From: Geobacter sp.
GTDB taxonomy: Bacteria; Desulfobacterota; Desulfuromonadia; Geobacterales; Geobacteraceae
Reading direction: 5' to 3'
Length of the DNA: 64,000 bases
NCBI GenBank assembly: GCA_016177775.1
Contig: JACOUQ010000037.1
Span: 1-64,000, forward strand
Part shown: positions 46,256 to 57,003 of the stretch, one piece after another
Layout: each line of letters begins with the position of its first letter
How positions within the stretch are numbered: the first letter of the stretch is position 1
Position numbers and translations under genes: made by a program
The notes under the pieces: generated by a model
Told to the model about the DNA's origin: nothing
Databases searched by the model: none
What the model saw: the letters and a program-made list of their open reading frames with translations, nothing else

Positions 46256-47551
46256 GTGATCGAACGTTATTCACGTACTGAAATGACAAAAATCTGGTCC
46301 GCGGAGAACCGCTACCGGAAATGGCTCGATGTCGAGCTGTATGCCTGCGAGGCCCATGCTGAATTAGGTGCTATCCCGCACGAGGCGGTCGAGAGGATCA
46401 AGGCCAAGGCCAGCTTTGACGTGGACCGGATCGATGAGATCGAGAGGACCGTCAAGCATGACGTGATCGCCTTTCTGACATCCGTGTCCGACTACATCGG
46501 CGACGATTCCCGCTTCGTGCACCTGGGGATGACATCGTCCGACGTGCTGGACACCTCCTTCGCCATGCTTCTGCAGGAGGCGAGCGATCTTATAATCGAT
46601 GACATCAAGCGGCTCATGGAAGTAATCAAACGGCGCGCCTTCGAGCATAAGATGACCCCGATGATGGGGCGCTCCCACGGCATCCATGCGGAGCCGGTGA
46701 CCTTCGGCCTGAAAATGGCCCTCTGGTACGACGAGATGCGGCGCAATCTCCGGCGCATGGAGGCGGCACGGGAGGTCGTCTCCTACGGCATGATCTCCGG
46801 TGCTGTTGGAACCTTCGCCAATATCGATCCGCGGGTCGAGGAGTACGTCTGCAAAAAGGTCGGGCTCAAGCCCGCGCCGGCCTCCACCCAGGTGATCCAG
46901 CGCGACCGTCACGCGGAGTTCTTCTCCACGCTCGCCATTATCGCCAGCTCCCTGGAAAAATTCGCGGTGGAGATCAGGCACCTTCAGCGCACCGAAGTGC
47001 TCGAAGCGGAGGAGTTCTTCAGCAAAGGGCAGAAAGGCTCTTCCGCCATGCCGCACAAGAGGAACCCGGTCCTCTCCGAGAACATCACCGGCCTTGCCCG
47101 CCTCCTTCGCGGCTACGCGGTTTCGGCGCTGGAGAACATCCCCCTCTGGCACGAACGGGACATCTCCCATTCCTCGGTGGAGCGCATCATCGGCCCGGAC
47201 GCTACGGTTCTAATGGATTTCATGCTCAACCGGAGCATCGGCCTGATCGACAAGCTGGTGATATATCCGGAAAACATGATGAAGAATCTCAACCTGATGC
47301 GGGGCCTGATCCACTCCCAGCGGGTGCTGCTCGCCCTTGCCACTGCCGGCGCATCGCGCGAGAAGGCCTATGCGCTGGTTCAGCGGAATGCCATGAAGGT
47401 CTGGGAAGAAGGGAAGGATTTCCAGGCCGAACTGCTGGGAGACGAGGAGGTACGTTCCTACATCTCGGAAGAGGTTATCCGGGACGCTTTTGACCTCGAA
47501 TACCACCTGAAGCATGTGGACACCATCTTCAAGAGGGTTTTCGGTGGATAA
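46256..47551 (+). CDS. purB: Adenylosuccinate lyase
   Basis: Acts twice in purine synthesis, releasing fumarate from SAICAR and adenylosuccinate. It has 431 residues. The fumarase-family signature is GSSAMPHKRNP, with HLGMTSSDVLDTS and GRSHGIHAEP as the other active-site segments. The start is GTG (MIERYSR). It begins a run of purine and pyrimidine genes to 59306 and overlaps the MscS gene by 8 bp. Confidence 0.96.
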   Translation: MIERYSRTEMTKIWSAENRYRKWLDVELYACEAHAELGAIPHEAVERIKAKASFDVDRIDEIERTVKHDVIAFLTSVSDYIGDDSRFVHLGMTSSDVLDTSFAMLLQEASDLIIDDIKRLMEVIKRRAFEHKMTPMMGRSHGIHAEPVTFGLKMALWYDEMRRNLRRMEAAREVVSYGMISGAVGTFANIDPRVEEYVCKKVGLKPAPASTQVIQRDRHAEFFSTLAIIASSLEKFAVEIRHLQRTEVLEAEEFFSKGQKGSSAMPHKRNPVLSENITGLARLLRGYAVSALENIPLWHERDISHSSVERIIGPDATVLMDFMLNRSIGLIDKLVIYPENMMKNLNLMRGLIHSQRVLLALATAGASREKAYALVQRNAMKVWEEGKDFQAELLGDEEVRSYISEEVIRDAFDLEYHLKHVDTIFKRVFGG

Positions 47552-48626
47552 GCTCCTCGAATTCTACCGTCTCCAGGAGACGGACAACCTGAGCATGTAC
47601 TGGCTGAAGGAGATCCTCTTGGCTCTCCTCATTCTCGCCCTTTTCTGGGCGATCGCCAGGTTCTTTCGCTATTTCATCACCACTTGGGGCGCCCGATTCA
47701 CCTCGTTCACCAAAACTGACCTCGACGACCGGATACTGGCGCGCGTAACGCCGTCTCTGTCCCTGCTGATTACCTGGGCGGGTCTCTATCTGGCGGTGAG
47801 GTCGCTCCCGTTCCCGGAGAAGGTGCACCTCGTCCTCTCCGGCATCATTTTCATCGTCAATGTCGGCATCCTGACGCTGGTCGCTTATCGGACGACCGAC
47901 GAGATGATGAAATGGTACGCCGCCCGGCTTGCGGAGCAGGACCGGGCAGGGCTCGACCGGCAGTTGCTGCCGCTCTTCGAGAAACTTGTCACCATCTTTC
48001 TCGTGTGCACGGCCCTCATTATTGTCCTCAAGCACTTCAATTACGACATCCTCTCCCTGGTCACGGCACTCGGCATCGGTTCGCTGGCCATAGGCATGGC
48101 GGCCAAGGACACCCTCGCCAACATGATTTCGGGCTTTACCATCATGATCGACCGCCCGTTCCGCATCGGCGACCGGATACAGTTGTCAAAGGAGCAGTGG
48201 GGCGACGTCCTCGGCATTGGGCTGAGGAGCACCAAGATCAAGACCGCCGACAACACGCTCCTCATCATCCCCAACTCCACCCTCTGCAACAGCAGTGTCG
48301 TAAACCTGGCATTCCCCGAGGTAAAGACGAGGGGACGGGTCAATGTTTCGGCTGCCTACGGGACTGACGTGGAGGAGGCCAAGCGCCTGCTGGTGGAGAT
48401 TGCCGCTTCCCAGCCCGACGTGGCAAAAGAGCCGGCGCCGGATGCGTTCCTGGTCTCCCTGGGCGACAGCGCCCTGAATATGTCGCTCCATTTCTCGGTC
48501 AGCAGTTACACCGACTTGCTTCCGGTCACCGATAGGATCAACATCGCCATCCTCCGGCGCTTTGCCGAGAGCAACATCGACATTCCCTTCCCAACATCCA
48601 GAGTTTTTCTGCAAAAGGAATCATAA
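47544..48626 (+). CDS. MscS family mechanosensitive channel
   Basis: A 360-residue inner membrane channel-like protein. About four hydrophobic helices lie in the first 170 residues; the pore-lining helix region is VTALGIGSLAIGMAAKDTLANMISGF, followed by the beta domain (DRPFRIGDRIQL ... LLIIPNSTL) and a C-terminal alpha/beta domain. GTG 47544, 6 bp after AAGAGGG, is preferred to the longer ORF from 47514. It sits between purB and purL with tight spacing although its role is osmotic protection. Confidence 0.88.
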   Translation: MDKLLEFYRLQETDNLSMYWLKEILLALLILALFWAIARFFRYFITTWGARFTSFTKTDLDDRILARVTPSLSLLITWAGLYLAVRSLPFPEKVHLVLSGIIFIVNVGILTLVAYRTTDEMMKWYAARLAEQDRAGLDRQLLPLFEKLVTIFLVCTALIIVLKHFNYDILSLVTALGIGSLAIGMAAKDTLANMISGFTIMIDRPFRIGDRIQLSKEQWGDVLGIGLRSTKIKTADNTLLIIPNSTLCNSSVVNLAFPEVKTRGRVNVSAAYGTDVEEAKRLLVEIAASQPDVAKEPAPDAFLVSLGDSALNMSLHFSVSSYTDLLPVTDRINIAILRRFAESNIDIPFPTSRVFLQKES

Positions 48627-51616
48627 TGGCACACAGGATAGAAGTCGCCCTCAGGGATACTGTCCGCGACGCACGCGGCGAGAGGATCAAACGGGAGATT
48701 GAGCATTTTCTCCATATCGCCGTGGAACAGGTCCGCACCCTGGACGTCTACACCGTCGACGCGGATATTACCCCGGAAGAATTGGAGAAAGCGGCTGCAG
48801 AGCCTTTTTCTGACCCGGTCATCCAGAGCTATTCTATAGATGCAGCTGCGGCCGGGAGTTTCGACTGGCTCGTTGAGGTCGGCTTCCGCCCCGGGGTTAC
48901 GGACAACGTGGGACGGACAGCCCGTGAGGCCGTTGAATACCTGACCGGCAGAGCTTTTCAGGCAGGGGAGGGGGTTTATACCTCCGTCCAGTACCTCTTT
49001 TCCGGAAAACTGACGAAGGACCAGGTGGAGCGCATTGCCACGGGCCTTCTCTGCAATACCCTCATACAGCGTTATTCCATTGTTTCCCGTGAAGAATTCG
49101 ATCCTCTTCGAGGCGTGGCTGCCTATGTGCCGAAGGTCACTTCGGAAAAGCAGGCCCAGGTCCGGGAGATCGACCTGAACGTTTCCGACGAGGAACTGCT
49201 CCGCATCAGCCGGGAGGGGGTGCTTGCCCTTACCCTGGAGGAGATGAAGATCATCCAGGCGCATTTCAACGACCCGCTTGTCCTGGAAAATCGCCGGAAG
49301 TTGGGGCTTGGAGACAAGCCGACCGACGTGGAACTGGAATGCCTGGCCCAGACCTGGTCCGAGCACTGCAAGCACAAGATATTCTCCGGCACGGTCCAAT
49401 ACGAGGATGAGCAGGGAAACAGACAGGAGATCAAATCCCTCTTCAAGAGTTTCATCCAGCGCACCACCAAGGACGTCCGGGAGAAGCTGGGGGAGAAGGA
49501 TTTCTGTCTTTCCGTATTCAAGGACAACGCCGGGGTCATAAAGTTCAACGACGACTGGTCCCTGGTCTTCAAGGTGGAGACCCACAACTCCCCGTCGGCC
49601 CTCGACCCTTACGGCGGGGCGCTCACAGGCATCGTCGGCGTCAACCGCGACCCGTTCGGCACCGGCAAGGGGGCGAGGCTGGTTTTCAACACCGACGTCT
49701 TCTGCTTCGCCGATCCTTTCTACGAAAAAACCCTCCCGTCGCGCCTGCTGCATCCACGCCGCATCTACGAAGGTGTGGTTGAGGGTGTGGAGCACGGCGG
49801 CAACAAGAGCGGCATACCCACAGTCAACGGATCGCTGGTCTTCGACGACCGGTTTGCCGGCAAGCCCCTGGTGTTTTGCGGCACCGCCGGGATCATGCCG
49901 GCCGAGATCAATGGCGAACCTTCACACGAAAAGTCGATCAATCCGGGTGACCTTATCGTCATGACCGGCGGACGGATCGGCAAGGACGGCATTCATGGCG
50001 CCACCTTCTCTTCCGAGGAGCTGACCGAGAGCTCGCCGGTCACGGCAGTGCAGATCGGCGACCCGATCACCCAGAAACGGATGTTCGACTTCCTGATCCG
50101 GGCCCGCGACAAGGGGCTTTACCGCTTCATCACCGACAACGGCGCAGGCGGGCTTTCTTCATCCATCGGCGAGATGTCCGGCGAGTGCGGCGGCTGCAAG
50201 ATGGACCTCTCCATGGCGCCGCTCAAGTACCCCGGCCTCGATCCTTGGGAGATACTGATCTCCGAGGCCCAGGAGCGGATGTCCCTCGCAGTCCCGCCTG
50301 AGCATATCAATGAATTCATGGAAACGGCACGCCGCTTCGGCGTGGAGGCAACGGTGCTGGGCGAATTCACCGACTCCGGCTATTTCCATATCCTCTATGG
50401 CGACCGGACCGTGGCGTATATTCCCGTGGCGTTCATGCACGAAGGGCTCCCCCCCATGCAGCTCCCGGCCAAATGGGAGCCACCGAAGCATGAGGAGCCT
50501 GCCGTCGAAGTGAAAGGGGACTACACCGGAGACCTGCTTCAGCTCCTATCTTCCCTCAACATCTGCTCCAAGGAATCGGTGGTCCGCCGCTACGACCATG
50601 AGGTGCAGGGTGGCTCGGTTGTCAAGCCTTTCACCGGCGTGGCCAATGACGGCCCATCCGACGCTGCGGTTGTCCGCCCGATCCTCGATTCCTTCGAGGG
50701 TGTGGTGGTCGCCCACGGCATCTCCCCCCGTTACAGCGACATCGACACCTACCATATGACCGCCAATGCCATTGACGAGGCGCTGCGCAACTACGTGGCC
50801 GTGGGTGGCTCCCTCGACCTCGTTGCCGGGCTGGACAACTTCTGCTGGTGTGACCCGGTCCTCTCGGAGAAGACACCGGACGGCCCTTACAAGATGGCCC
50901 AGCTGGTCCGCTCCAACCAGGCGCTCTACGATGTCTGCATGGTCTATAACCTGCCGCTCATCTCCGGCAAGGACTCCATGAAGAACGACTTCTACGACGG
51001 CGCCACCAAGATATCGATCCCGCCGACGCTTCTCTTCTCGGTAATCGGCAAGATCGAGGATGCTAGAAAGAGCGTCACCATGGATGTGAAGCGTCCCGGC
51101 GACATCGTCTACCTTCTGGGCAAGACCGGCGATGAACTGGGGGGCTCGGAGTATTTCGCATTGCAGGGGACCGTCGGCAACAAGGTGCCGGTGCTCGATG
51201 CGGCCAAGGCCTACAAACGCTACCAGGCCTATCACCAGGCTGTAACGGAAGGCTTGGTGGCCTCATGCCACGACCTCTCCGACGGCGGGCTAGCCGTTGC
51301 CGCGGCAGAGTCGGCCTTTGCCGGCGGCTTCGGCATGAAGCTCGACCTCTCCCGAGTTCTCTGGAAGGGCGATGAAGCGGGGCGCAGCGACGCGACGCTC
51401 CTCTTCTCCGAATCCGCCTCCCGGCACTTGGTAACCGTCCATCCGGAAAAGCGGGACCAGTTCGAGGCAGCCATGAGCGGCAACTGCTTTGCCTCCATCG
51501 GGGTGGTTACCGACGAGCCGGAACTTTCCATCGCCAGCCTGAACGGAGAAACGATCGTAAAGGCTGGATTGGCGGATTTGAAGGAAGCATGGCAAGAAAC
51601 ATTGAGGGATCTCTGA
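48626..51616 (+). CDS. purL: FGAM synthase PurL with N-terminal PurS-like domains
   Basis: Catalyses the ATP-dependent conversion of FGAR to FGAM in purine synthesis. At 996 residues it is longer than small PurL (about 730) and shorter than the PurL-PurQ fusion (about 1300). The first 160 residues contain what look like two PurS-type repeats (RIEVALRDTVRDARG and VEVGFRPGVTDNVGR). The AIRS-related core follows with TWSEHCKHK, VFKVETHNSPSALDPYGG, DNGAGGLSSSIGE and SGKDSMKND. There is no glutaminase domain; that is the adjacent purQ. Confidence 0.94.
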   Translation: MAHRIEVALRDTVRDARGERIKREIEHFLHIAVEQVRTLDVYTVDADITPEELEKAAAEPFSDPVIQSYSIDAAAAGSFDWLVEVGFRPGVTDNVGRTAREAVEYLTGRAFQAGEGVYTSVQYLFSGKLTKDQVERIATGLLCNTLIQRYSIVSREEFDPLRGVAAYVPKVTSEKQAQVREIDLNVSDEELLRISREGVLALTLEEMKIIQAHFNDPLVLENRRKLGLGDKPTDVELECLAQTWSEHCKHKIFSGTVQYEDEQGNRQEIKSLFKSFIQRTTKDVREKLGEKDFCLSVFKDNAGVIKFNDDWSLVFKVETHNSPSALDPYGGALTGIVGVNRDPFGTGKGARLVFNTDVFCFADPFYEKTLPSRLLHPRRIYEGVVEGVEHGGNKSGIPTVNGSLVFDDRFAGKPLVFCGTAGIMPAEINGEPSHEKSINPGDLIVMTGGRIGKDGIHGATFSSEELTESSPVTAVQIGDPITQKRMFDFLIRARDKGLYRFITDNGAGGLSSSIGEMSGECGGCKMDLSMAPLKYPGLDPWEILISEAQERMSLAVPPEHINEFMETARRFGVEATVLGEFTDSGYFHILYGDRTVAYIPVAFMHEGLPPMQLPAKWEPPKHEEPAVEVKGDYTGDLLQLLSSLNICSKESVVRRYDHEVQGGSVVKPFTGVANDGPSDAAVVRPILDSFEGVVVAHGISPRYSDIDTYHMTANAIDEALRNYVAVGGSLDLVAGLDNFCWCDPVLSEKTPDGPYKMAQLVRSNQALYDVCMVYNLPLISGKDSMKNDFYDGATKISIPPTLLFSVIGKIEDARKSVTMDVKRPGDIVYLLGKTGDELGGSEYFALQGTVGNKVPVLDAAKAYKRYQAYHQAVTEGLVASCHDLSDGGLAVAAAESAFAGGFGMKLDLSRVLWKGDEAGRSDATLLFSESASRHLVTVHPEKRDQFEAAMSGNCFASIGVVTDEPELSIASLNGETIVKAGLADLKEAWQETLRDL

Positions 51617-51617
51617 G

Positions 51618-52448
51618 ATGAAACAGAATACACGCGCGATTGTCATAACTGGCAACGGCACCAACTGCGAAATAGAAGCAGCCCATGCCTGCCGCCTGGC
51701 CGGATTCGACGATGTTGTGATAGCCCATATCTCCGACCTGCTTTCGGGTGAAGTGAGGCTCGACAACTTCCACTTCCTGAACCTGACCGGCGGTTTCCTC
51801 GACGGGGATGACCTGGGGAGCGCCAAGGCCCAGGCAAACCGCCTCAAGCACGCCAAGGTGGACGAATTGGCGGAGCACCTCATAGACCAGATCACACGCT
51901 TCATCAACGACGGGAAGCTGATCCTGGGAGTCTGCAACGGTTTCCAGCTCATGGTCAAGATGGGGCTTCTTCCCGCCATTGGAGGGAAGACCCTGAAGCA
52001 GAGCACGACCCTCACGTTCAACGACTGCGGCCGGTTCCAGGACCGGTGGGTCTACCTGAAGTGCGATCATGACTCCCCCTCCGTCTTTACCCGCGGAATC
52101 GAAAAGGGGATTTACCTCCCCATCCGTCACGGTGAAGGGAAATTCCTGGCCGATACTCAGGAAACACTCGAACATATCGAACATAACCACTTGTCAGTGC
52201 TGAAGTATTCCGATCCGTCATATGCTGCGCCGACCATGGATTTTCCCTTGAATCCGAACGGCTCCCAGAATGCCATCGCCGGCCTCTGTGACCCCACCGG
52301 CAGGCTCATGGGGTTGATGCCGCATCCCGAAGCATTCGTCCATCGCACCCAGCATCCCCGCTGGACACGGGAGGAGCTCCCCGAGGAAGGTGCCGGGCTA
52401 ATTCTGTTCCAAAACGCCGTGAAATACGTGAGAGAAAACATTTTGTAG
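51618..52448 (+). CDS. purQ: FGAM synthase glutaminase subunit PurQ
   Basis: Class I glutamine amidotransferase supplying ammonia to PurL. It has 276 residues. The nucleophile elbow is ILGVCNGFQLM, and His and Glu of the triad lie in LMPHPEAFVHRTQHP. N-terminal ITGNGTNCEIEAAHAC matches PurQ. It begins 1 bp after purL, so the two subunits are made in step. Confidence 0.95.
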   Translation: MKQNTRAIVITGNGTNCEIEAAHACRLAGFDDVVIAHISDLLSGEVRLDNFHFLNLTGGFLDGDDLGSAKAQANRLKHAKVDELAEHLIDQITRFINDGKLILGVCNGFQLMVKMGLLPAIGGKTLKQSTTLTFNDCGRFQDRWVYLKCDHDSPSVFTRGIEKGIYLPIRHGEGKFLADTQETLEHIEHNHLSVLKYSDPSYAAPTMDFPLNPNGSQNAIAGLCDPTGRLMGLMPHPEAFVHRTQHPRWTREELPEEGAGLILFQNAVKYVRENIL

Positions 52449-52502
52449 CAACATTTTTCTATGTCGTGGCACTCAACAGTTAACAAGTATGGAGTTTGAT
52501 CG

Positions 52503-53927
52503 ATGAGACTGTACCGTCCAGAAGAGGAATGCGGCATATTCGGCGTTTTTAACCACCCTGAGGCATCGAACCTGACCTATCTCGGGCTCTATGCCCTGCA
52601 ACACCGCGGTCAGGAGGCCTGCGGCATCGTCTCGTCGGACGGCTCCCGCCTGCGCGCCCACAAGAGCATGGGGCTGGTGGCCGACGTGTTCGGCAATCCC
52701 GAAATTTTCAAGGCCCTGCCGGGACGCTCCGCCATCGGCCATGTCCGCTACTCAACCACCGGTGACTCGGTGCTGAAGAACGTGCAGCCGATCATGGTGG
52801 ATTATGCCCGCGGCTCAATCGCCGTGGCCCATAACGGCAACCTGGTCAATGCCCAGCAGGTCAAGAGGGACCTGGAGGAGCGCGGTTCCATTTTCCAGAC
52901 CACCATGGATACCGAAATCATAATCCACCTTCTGGCCCTTTCCCGGGCGCCCCGCCTGGAAGACCGGATCTCCGAGGCGCTGAAGCAGCTCAAGGGGGCA
53001 TATTCGCTTCTGTTTCTCACCGAAACCCGCATGGTGGCGGTACGCGATCCCCACGGATTGCGCCCCCTCTGCCTCGGCAAGCTTGGCGACTCCTGGGTGG
53101 TCGCCTCGGAGAGCTGTGCCCTCGACCTGATCGAGGCAAAGTACGAGAGGGAGATCGAGCCGGGGGAAGTCGTCGTGGTGGACAAGGACGGCATATCTTC
53201 GTACTTTCCCATGGACCATGTCGACCCTGCTCCGTGCATATTCGAATTCGTCTATTTCTCCCGCCCCGATTCCCTGATTTTCGGCAAGAACGTTTACATG
53301 GTCCGGAAGGAGATGGGACGCCAGCTTGCCAGGGAACACGGAGTGGATGCCGATATCGTCATCCCTGTCCCGGACTCCGGCGTCCCGGCTGCCATAGGCT
53401 ATGCCGAGGAAGCGGGGTTACCTTTCGAGCTGGGGCTGATCCGCAACCACTACGTGGGCCGGACATTCATCGAACCGCAGCAGTCTATCCGCCATTTCGG
53501 CGTGAAGATCAAGCTCAACCCGGTGCGTGAGCTTCTGGAGGGGAAGCGGGTAGTCGTGATCGATGACTCCATCGTGCGCGGCACCACATCGCGCAAGATC
53601 GTCAAGATGGTGCGAAACGCTGGGGCAAAAGAAGTGCATGTCCGCATATCGTCTCCCCCCACGAGCTTTCCCTGCTATTACGGCATCGACACCCCCTCCC
53701 GCAAGGAGCTGATCTCCTCATCACACACCATTGATGAGATTAACCGCTACATAACTTCCGACACGCTTGGTTACCTGTCACACGAGGGGCTGATGAAGTC
53801 GGTCGGCGGCCCTGAACGGCATTTCTGCAAGGCATGCTTCACCGGCACCTATCCCATTGATTTCCCGATGCTGGACCTGGAATCGCAGCTCGGATTATTC
53901 GAGGAGGAGATACACGAACATGAGTGA
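52503..53927 (+). CDS. purF: Amidophosphoribosyltransferase
   Basis: First committed step of purine synthesis, PRPP to phosphoribosylamine. The 474-residue enzyme has an N-terminal Ntn glutaminase with the nucleophile Cys in [10 protein letters not shown] after a short propeptide, and a phosphoribosyltransferase domain with [16 protein letters not shown]. The C-terminal [10 protein letters not shown] and upstream Cys residues resemble the Bacillus type with an Fe-S cluster, plausible in an anaerobe. It overlaps pyrE by 8 bp. Confidence 0.96.
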   Translation: MRLYRPEEECGIFGVFNHPEASNLTYLGLYALQHRGQEACGIVSSDGSRLRAHKSMGLVADVFGNPEIFKALPGRSAIGHVRYSTTGDSVLKNVQPIMVDYARGSIAVAHNGNLVNAQQVKRDLEERGSIFQTTMDTEIIIHLLALSRAPRLEDRISEALKQLKGAYSLLFLTETRMVAVRDPHGLRPLCLGKLGDSWVVASESCALDLIEAKYEREIEPGEVVVVDKDGISSYFPMDHVDPAPCIFEFVYFSRPDSLIFGKNVYMVRKEMGRQLAREHGVDADIVIPVPDSGVPAAIGYAEEAGLPFELGLIRNHYVGRTFIEPQQSIRHFGVKIKLNPVRELLEGKRVVVIDDSIVRGTTSRKIVKMVRNAGAKEVHVRISSPPTSFPCYYGIDTPSRKELISSSHTIDEINRYITSDTLGYLSHEGLMKSVGGPERHFCKACFTGTYPIDFPMLDLESQLGLFEEEIHEHE

Positions 53928-54468
53928 CAAGGAGCGGCTGAAGCAGATCATTCTCGAGATGTCCTACGAAAAGCGCAAGGTAGTTCTGGCATCCGGCCGG
54001 GAGAGCGACTTCTATTTCGACGGCAAGCAGACCACCCTCCATTCCGAAGGCGGGCTCCTGGTGGGTCGTTTGTTCTACGAAGCGATCAAGGATGTGGAAG
54101 GCGTGGATGGAGTAGGGGGGATCACCCTCGGCGCCGACCCGATCGCCACCGCCACATCCATCGCCGCTTGGCTCGACGGCCGGCCAATGCACGCCTTCAT
54201 AATCCGCAAGGAGCCGAAGGGGCATGGCACCGGCCAATGGCTTGAAGGGCGCAAGAATCTTCCTCCCGGATCGAAGGTGGTCATCGTGGAGGACGTGGTT
54301 ACCACCGGCGGCTCCTCCATGAAGGCGGTGAACCGCGCCAAGGAAGAGGGGCTGGAGGTGCTGGGCATTGTTTCTCTGGTCGACCGTGAAGAGGGTGGAC
54401 GGGAGAATATCGAGAAAGAAGGGTACTGGCTGAAGGCGATTTTTACCAAGTCGGAGTTGCTTGCCTGA
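53920..54468 (+). CDS. pyrE: Orotate phosphoribosyltransferase
   Basis: Pyrimidine synthesis enzyme making OMP from orotate and PRPP. The protein has 182 residues, with the PRPP loop [17 protein letters not shown] and [18 protein letters not shown] 53920 (SDKERLKQI) lies within the end of purF, with GAGGAGGAGA upstream; the longer ORF from 53857 is the purF reading region. A terminator follows. Confidence 0.95.
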   Translation: MSDKERLKQIILEMSYEKRKVVLASGRESDFYFDGKQTTLHSEGGLLVGRLFYEAIKDVEGVDGVGGITLGADPIATATSIAAWLDGRPMHAFIIRKEPKGHGTGQWLEGRKNLPPGSKVVIVEDVVTTGGSSMKAVNRAKEEGLEVLGIVSLVDREEGGRENIEKEGYWLKAIFTKSELLA

Positions 54469-54492
54469 TTACCGATATATATTCTCAACAAG

Positions 54493-54539
54493 AGGCGCTG
54501 GGGCACGGATAAATTTTCGTGTTCCAGTGCCTTTATTTC
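54493..54539 (+). terminator. Terminator after pyrE
   Basis: Imperfect stem AGGCGCTGGGGCACG (54493-54507) / CGTGTTCCAGTGCCT (54518-54532) followed by TTTATTTCT. It ends the purB-pyrE run. Confidence 0.75.
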
Positions 54540-54540
54540 T

Positions 54541-55203
54541 ATGTGGGTCATGAATAACGAAATATTACAACGTTATGGTACCCTCCTCGCCGAGGTAGAC
54601 GCATGGTTTGCCCGCTGCATGGCGGCATTCCCGACGGAGATCGTCTGCAAATCGGGATGCACCGGCTGTTGTCGCGGGCTGTTCGACATTACGCTGCTGG
54701 ATGCCCGCTATCTCAGGGAAGGGTTTGATCGGCACGATCCCGGCCTGAAGCAAACCATGCTTCGCAAGGCCGAGGAACGACTCGAATCTCTCAGGAATAT
54801 CTGGCCGGAGCTTGAACAGCCGTACCTCCTCAACCATCGTCCCGAAGAGGAGTGGGAAACGCTGATGCCGGACGCTGATGAAACGCCGTGCCTGCTCCTT
54901 GACGATGACGGCCGCTGCCTTGTCTACGATCACCGACCCATGACCTGCCGCCTTCACGGACTGCCCCTTGTCGATTTTTCCGGAGAGGTGTTCATGGACG
55001 AGTGGTGCACCGATAACTTCCGGGACATCGACCCGATGCAACTGGAGGAGATCCGCTGGAAATTTTTCACTCATTTCAGTGAGGAGCTTGATCAGTTCAG
55101 GGAGTTCACGGAAAAGCTGCTCGGGAAACCGGTGAATGAGCTCGATACGCTCATCCCGCTGGCGCTGCTGATTGATTTCGACGGATACGATTGGGGGAGT
55201 TAG
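54541..55203 (+). CDS. YkgJ family cysteine cluster protein
   Basis: A 220-residue protein with the zinc/iron-chelating Cys cluster: CKSGCTGCC at about 38-46 and CLLLDDDGRCLVYDHRPMTCRLHG at about 116-140, matching the YkgJ (CxxCxxCC) family. The biochemical role is unknown. ATG at 54541 or 54550 may be used. It overlaps the convergent purN gene by 4 bp. Confidence 0.83.
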   Translation: MWVMNNEILQRYGTLLAEVDAWFARCMAAFPTEIVCKSGCTGCCRGLFDITLLDARYLREGFDRHDPGLKQTMLRKAEERLESLRNIWPELEQPYLLNHRPEEEWETLMPDADETPCLLLDDDGRCLVYDHRPMTCRLHGLPLVDFSGEVFMDEWCTDNFRDIDPMQLEEIRWKFFTHFSEELDQFREFTEKLLGKPVNELDTLIPLALLIDFDGYDWGS

Positions 55204-55859
55204 GCAGGAGGATTCTGAAAGGATACCTCTGGATGAGCAATATGGGGTGTGACGATCACCCCGCGGCCCTCGACCCGCAGGCGCCCTTCAGCATATAGAT
55301 GGATGGCGAGAGGGTAGACGCGGTGCTCCTCTTTCTGGATGCGAGACGAAAGGGTCTCTTCGGTATCATCATCCATGACCGGAACCGCTGCCTGCACGAT
55401 GATCGGGCCGGTGTCGGTGCCGGCATCCACGAAATGGACGGTGCAGCCGGAAATTTTGACGCCGTGCTGAAGGGCCTGACGCTGGGCGTGGAGTCCGGGA
55501 AAGGCGGGCAAAAGGGCGGGGTGGATGTTCATTATGCGCATCGGATAGGCATCCAGAAGCGTATCGGTGATGATCCTCATGTAGCCGGCCAGCACCACTA
55601 GTTCCACGCCATGCTCTGTCAGCTTTTCCACCAGGACCCGGTCGTATGCCTCACGGGTGTTATAGTCACGATGGTCGATGAAGATCGCCGGTATCTTGTG
55701 TTGTTTTGCCCTTTCCAGGGCATAGGCGTCTGCCTTGTTGCTGATGACGCAGACGATCCTGGCCTTGACGCACCCCGCCTCGATGCTGTCGATGATCGCC
55801 TGGAGGTTGGTGCCGCTGCCGGAAACCAGAACGCCTATGTTCAAATCATTTCCACGCAT
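55200..55859 (-). CDS. purN: Phosphoribosylglycinamide formyltransferase
   Basis: Transfers formyl from 10-formyl-THF to GAR. It has 219 residues when started at ATG 55859 ([20 protein letters not shown]). The catalytic Asn-His-Asp set is in [12 protein letters not shown] and [13 protein letters not shown]. The longer ORF upstream is translated from purM sequence in another frame. It overlaps purM by 19 bp on the same strand. Confidence 0.94.
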   Translation of the reverse strand: MRGNDLNIGVLVSGSGTNLQAIIDSIEAGCVKARIVCVISNKADAYALERAKQHKIPAIFIDHRDYNTREAYDRVLVEKLTEHGVELVVLAGYMRIITDTLLDAYPMRIMNIHPALLPAFPGLHAQRQALQHGVKISGCTVHFVDAGTDTGPIIVQAAVPVMDDDTEETLSSRIQKEEHRVYPLAIHLYAEGRLRVEGRGVIVTPHIAHPEVSFQNPPA

Positions 55860-56887
55860 TCGCTGCCTGCCTGGCATTTGGCTATCTCGCCGATAATGTA
55901 AGCCTTTTCTTGCAAGCCGTTGAGACGGAGCATAACCTCTTCCGCGTCCCGTTCCGGAACCATGAGGACCATGCCGATCCCGCAGTTGAACGTGCGTAAC
56001 ATCTCGTGATCTTCGACGTTGCCGGCCTTCTGGATAACCTGGAAAACAGGGGGGATTTCCCACGCCTTTTGGTTTATGATAGCCTTGCAACCGGGCGGCA
56101 GGATCCTGGGGATGTTCTCCGGCAGCCCGCCGCCGGTTATGTGGGCCATGCCGTTGATGCGGAAATCGCGCAGCAGGTTGAGGATGGATTTAACGTAAAT
56201 TCTGGTCGGAGTCAGAAGTTCGTCTGCCACGGTTTTCCCGAGTTCGGGGATCATGTCGTTGATCCCCAGCTTCATCACGTCGAAAATGACCTTGCGCGCA
56301 AGGGAATAGCCGTTGCTGTGCAGTCCGCTGGAGCCGATGCCGATCAGGACGTTCCCGACCGTTATGGAAGAACCGTCGATGATGTTGTCTCGTTCCACGA
56401 CACCGACCACGAAGCCGGCCATGTCATATTCGCCGTCGGCATAAAAACCGGGCATTTCGGCCGTCTCTCCGCCGATCAGCGCGCAGCCGGCCTGAACGCA
56501 ACCATCCGATATCCCCTTGACGATTTCGGATGCCTTTTCCGGCTCCAATTTGCCGGTGGCGAGGTAATCCAGGAAAAAGAGGGGTTCGGCCCCCTGGACG
56601 ACGATGTCGTTGGCGCACATGGCCACCAGGTCAATGCCGACCGTGTCGTGCCTGTCGGCCATGAAGGCAAGTTTCAGCTTGGTGCCGACGCCGTCGGTGC
56701 CCGACACCAGCACGGGATTCTTGTACTTTTCGGTGCTCAGGGAAAAAAGCCCGCCGAAACCGCCGATTTCCGCAACAACTTCCGGGCGGCTGGTGGCCTT
56801 GACCAGGGGCTTGATGAGGTTTACGAACCTGTTGCCGGCATCTATGTCGACCCCGGCGTCTTTGTAAGTGATTTTTTTGTCTGGCAA
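55841..56887 (-). CDS. purM: Phosphoribosylaminoimidazole synthetase (AIR synthetase)
   Basis: Closes the imidazole ring of FGAM to AIR. It is about 348 residues: [13 protein letters not shown] at the N-terminus, [33 protein letters not shown] and [13 protein letters not shown]. The start is uncertain. TTG at 56887 has AAGGAG ideally placed and gives a family-length protein; ATG at 56905 would place that ribosome site inside the gene. It heads the purM-purN pair on the minus strand, opposite the other purine genes. Confidence 0.92.
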   Translation of the reverse strand: MPDKKITYKDAGVDIDAGNRFVNLIKPLVKATSRPEVVAEIGGFGGLFSLSTEKYKNPVLVSGTDGVGTKLKLAFMADRHDTVGIDLVAMCANDIVVQGAEPLFFLDYLATGKLEPEKASEIVKGISDGCVQAGCALIGGETAEMPGFYADGEYDMAGFVVGVVERDNIIDGSSITVGNVLIGIGSSGLHSNGYSLARKVIFDVMKLGINDMIPELGKTVADELLTPTRIYVKSILNLLRDFRINGMAHITGGGLPENIPRILPPGCKAIINQKAWEIPPVFQVIQKAGNVEDHEMLRTFNCGIGMVLMVPERDAEEVMLRLNGLQEKAYIIGEIAKCQAGSECVEMI

Positions 56888-57003
56888 AATGTTCTCCTTC
56901 CGCATGTAGCGAATCTCATTTTTTAAACTATAAAGCGCCAAAAGTCAATGTCACCGGTTGTGGAAAAAATTATTTACATTAAATATGCTATTGCTTAGTA
57001 TGG

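Noticed and set aside
48506-49795. 429-residue minus-strand ORF opposite purL
   Set aside because: Antisense shadow of a conserved purine gene.
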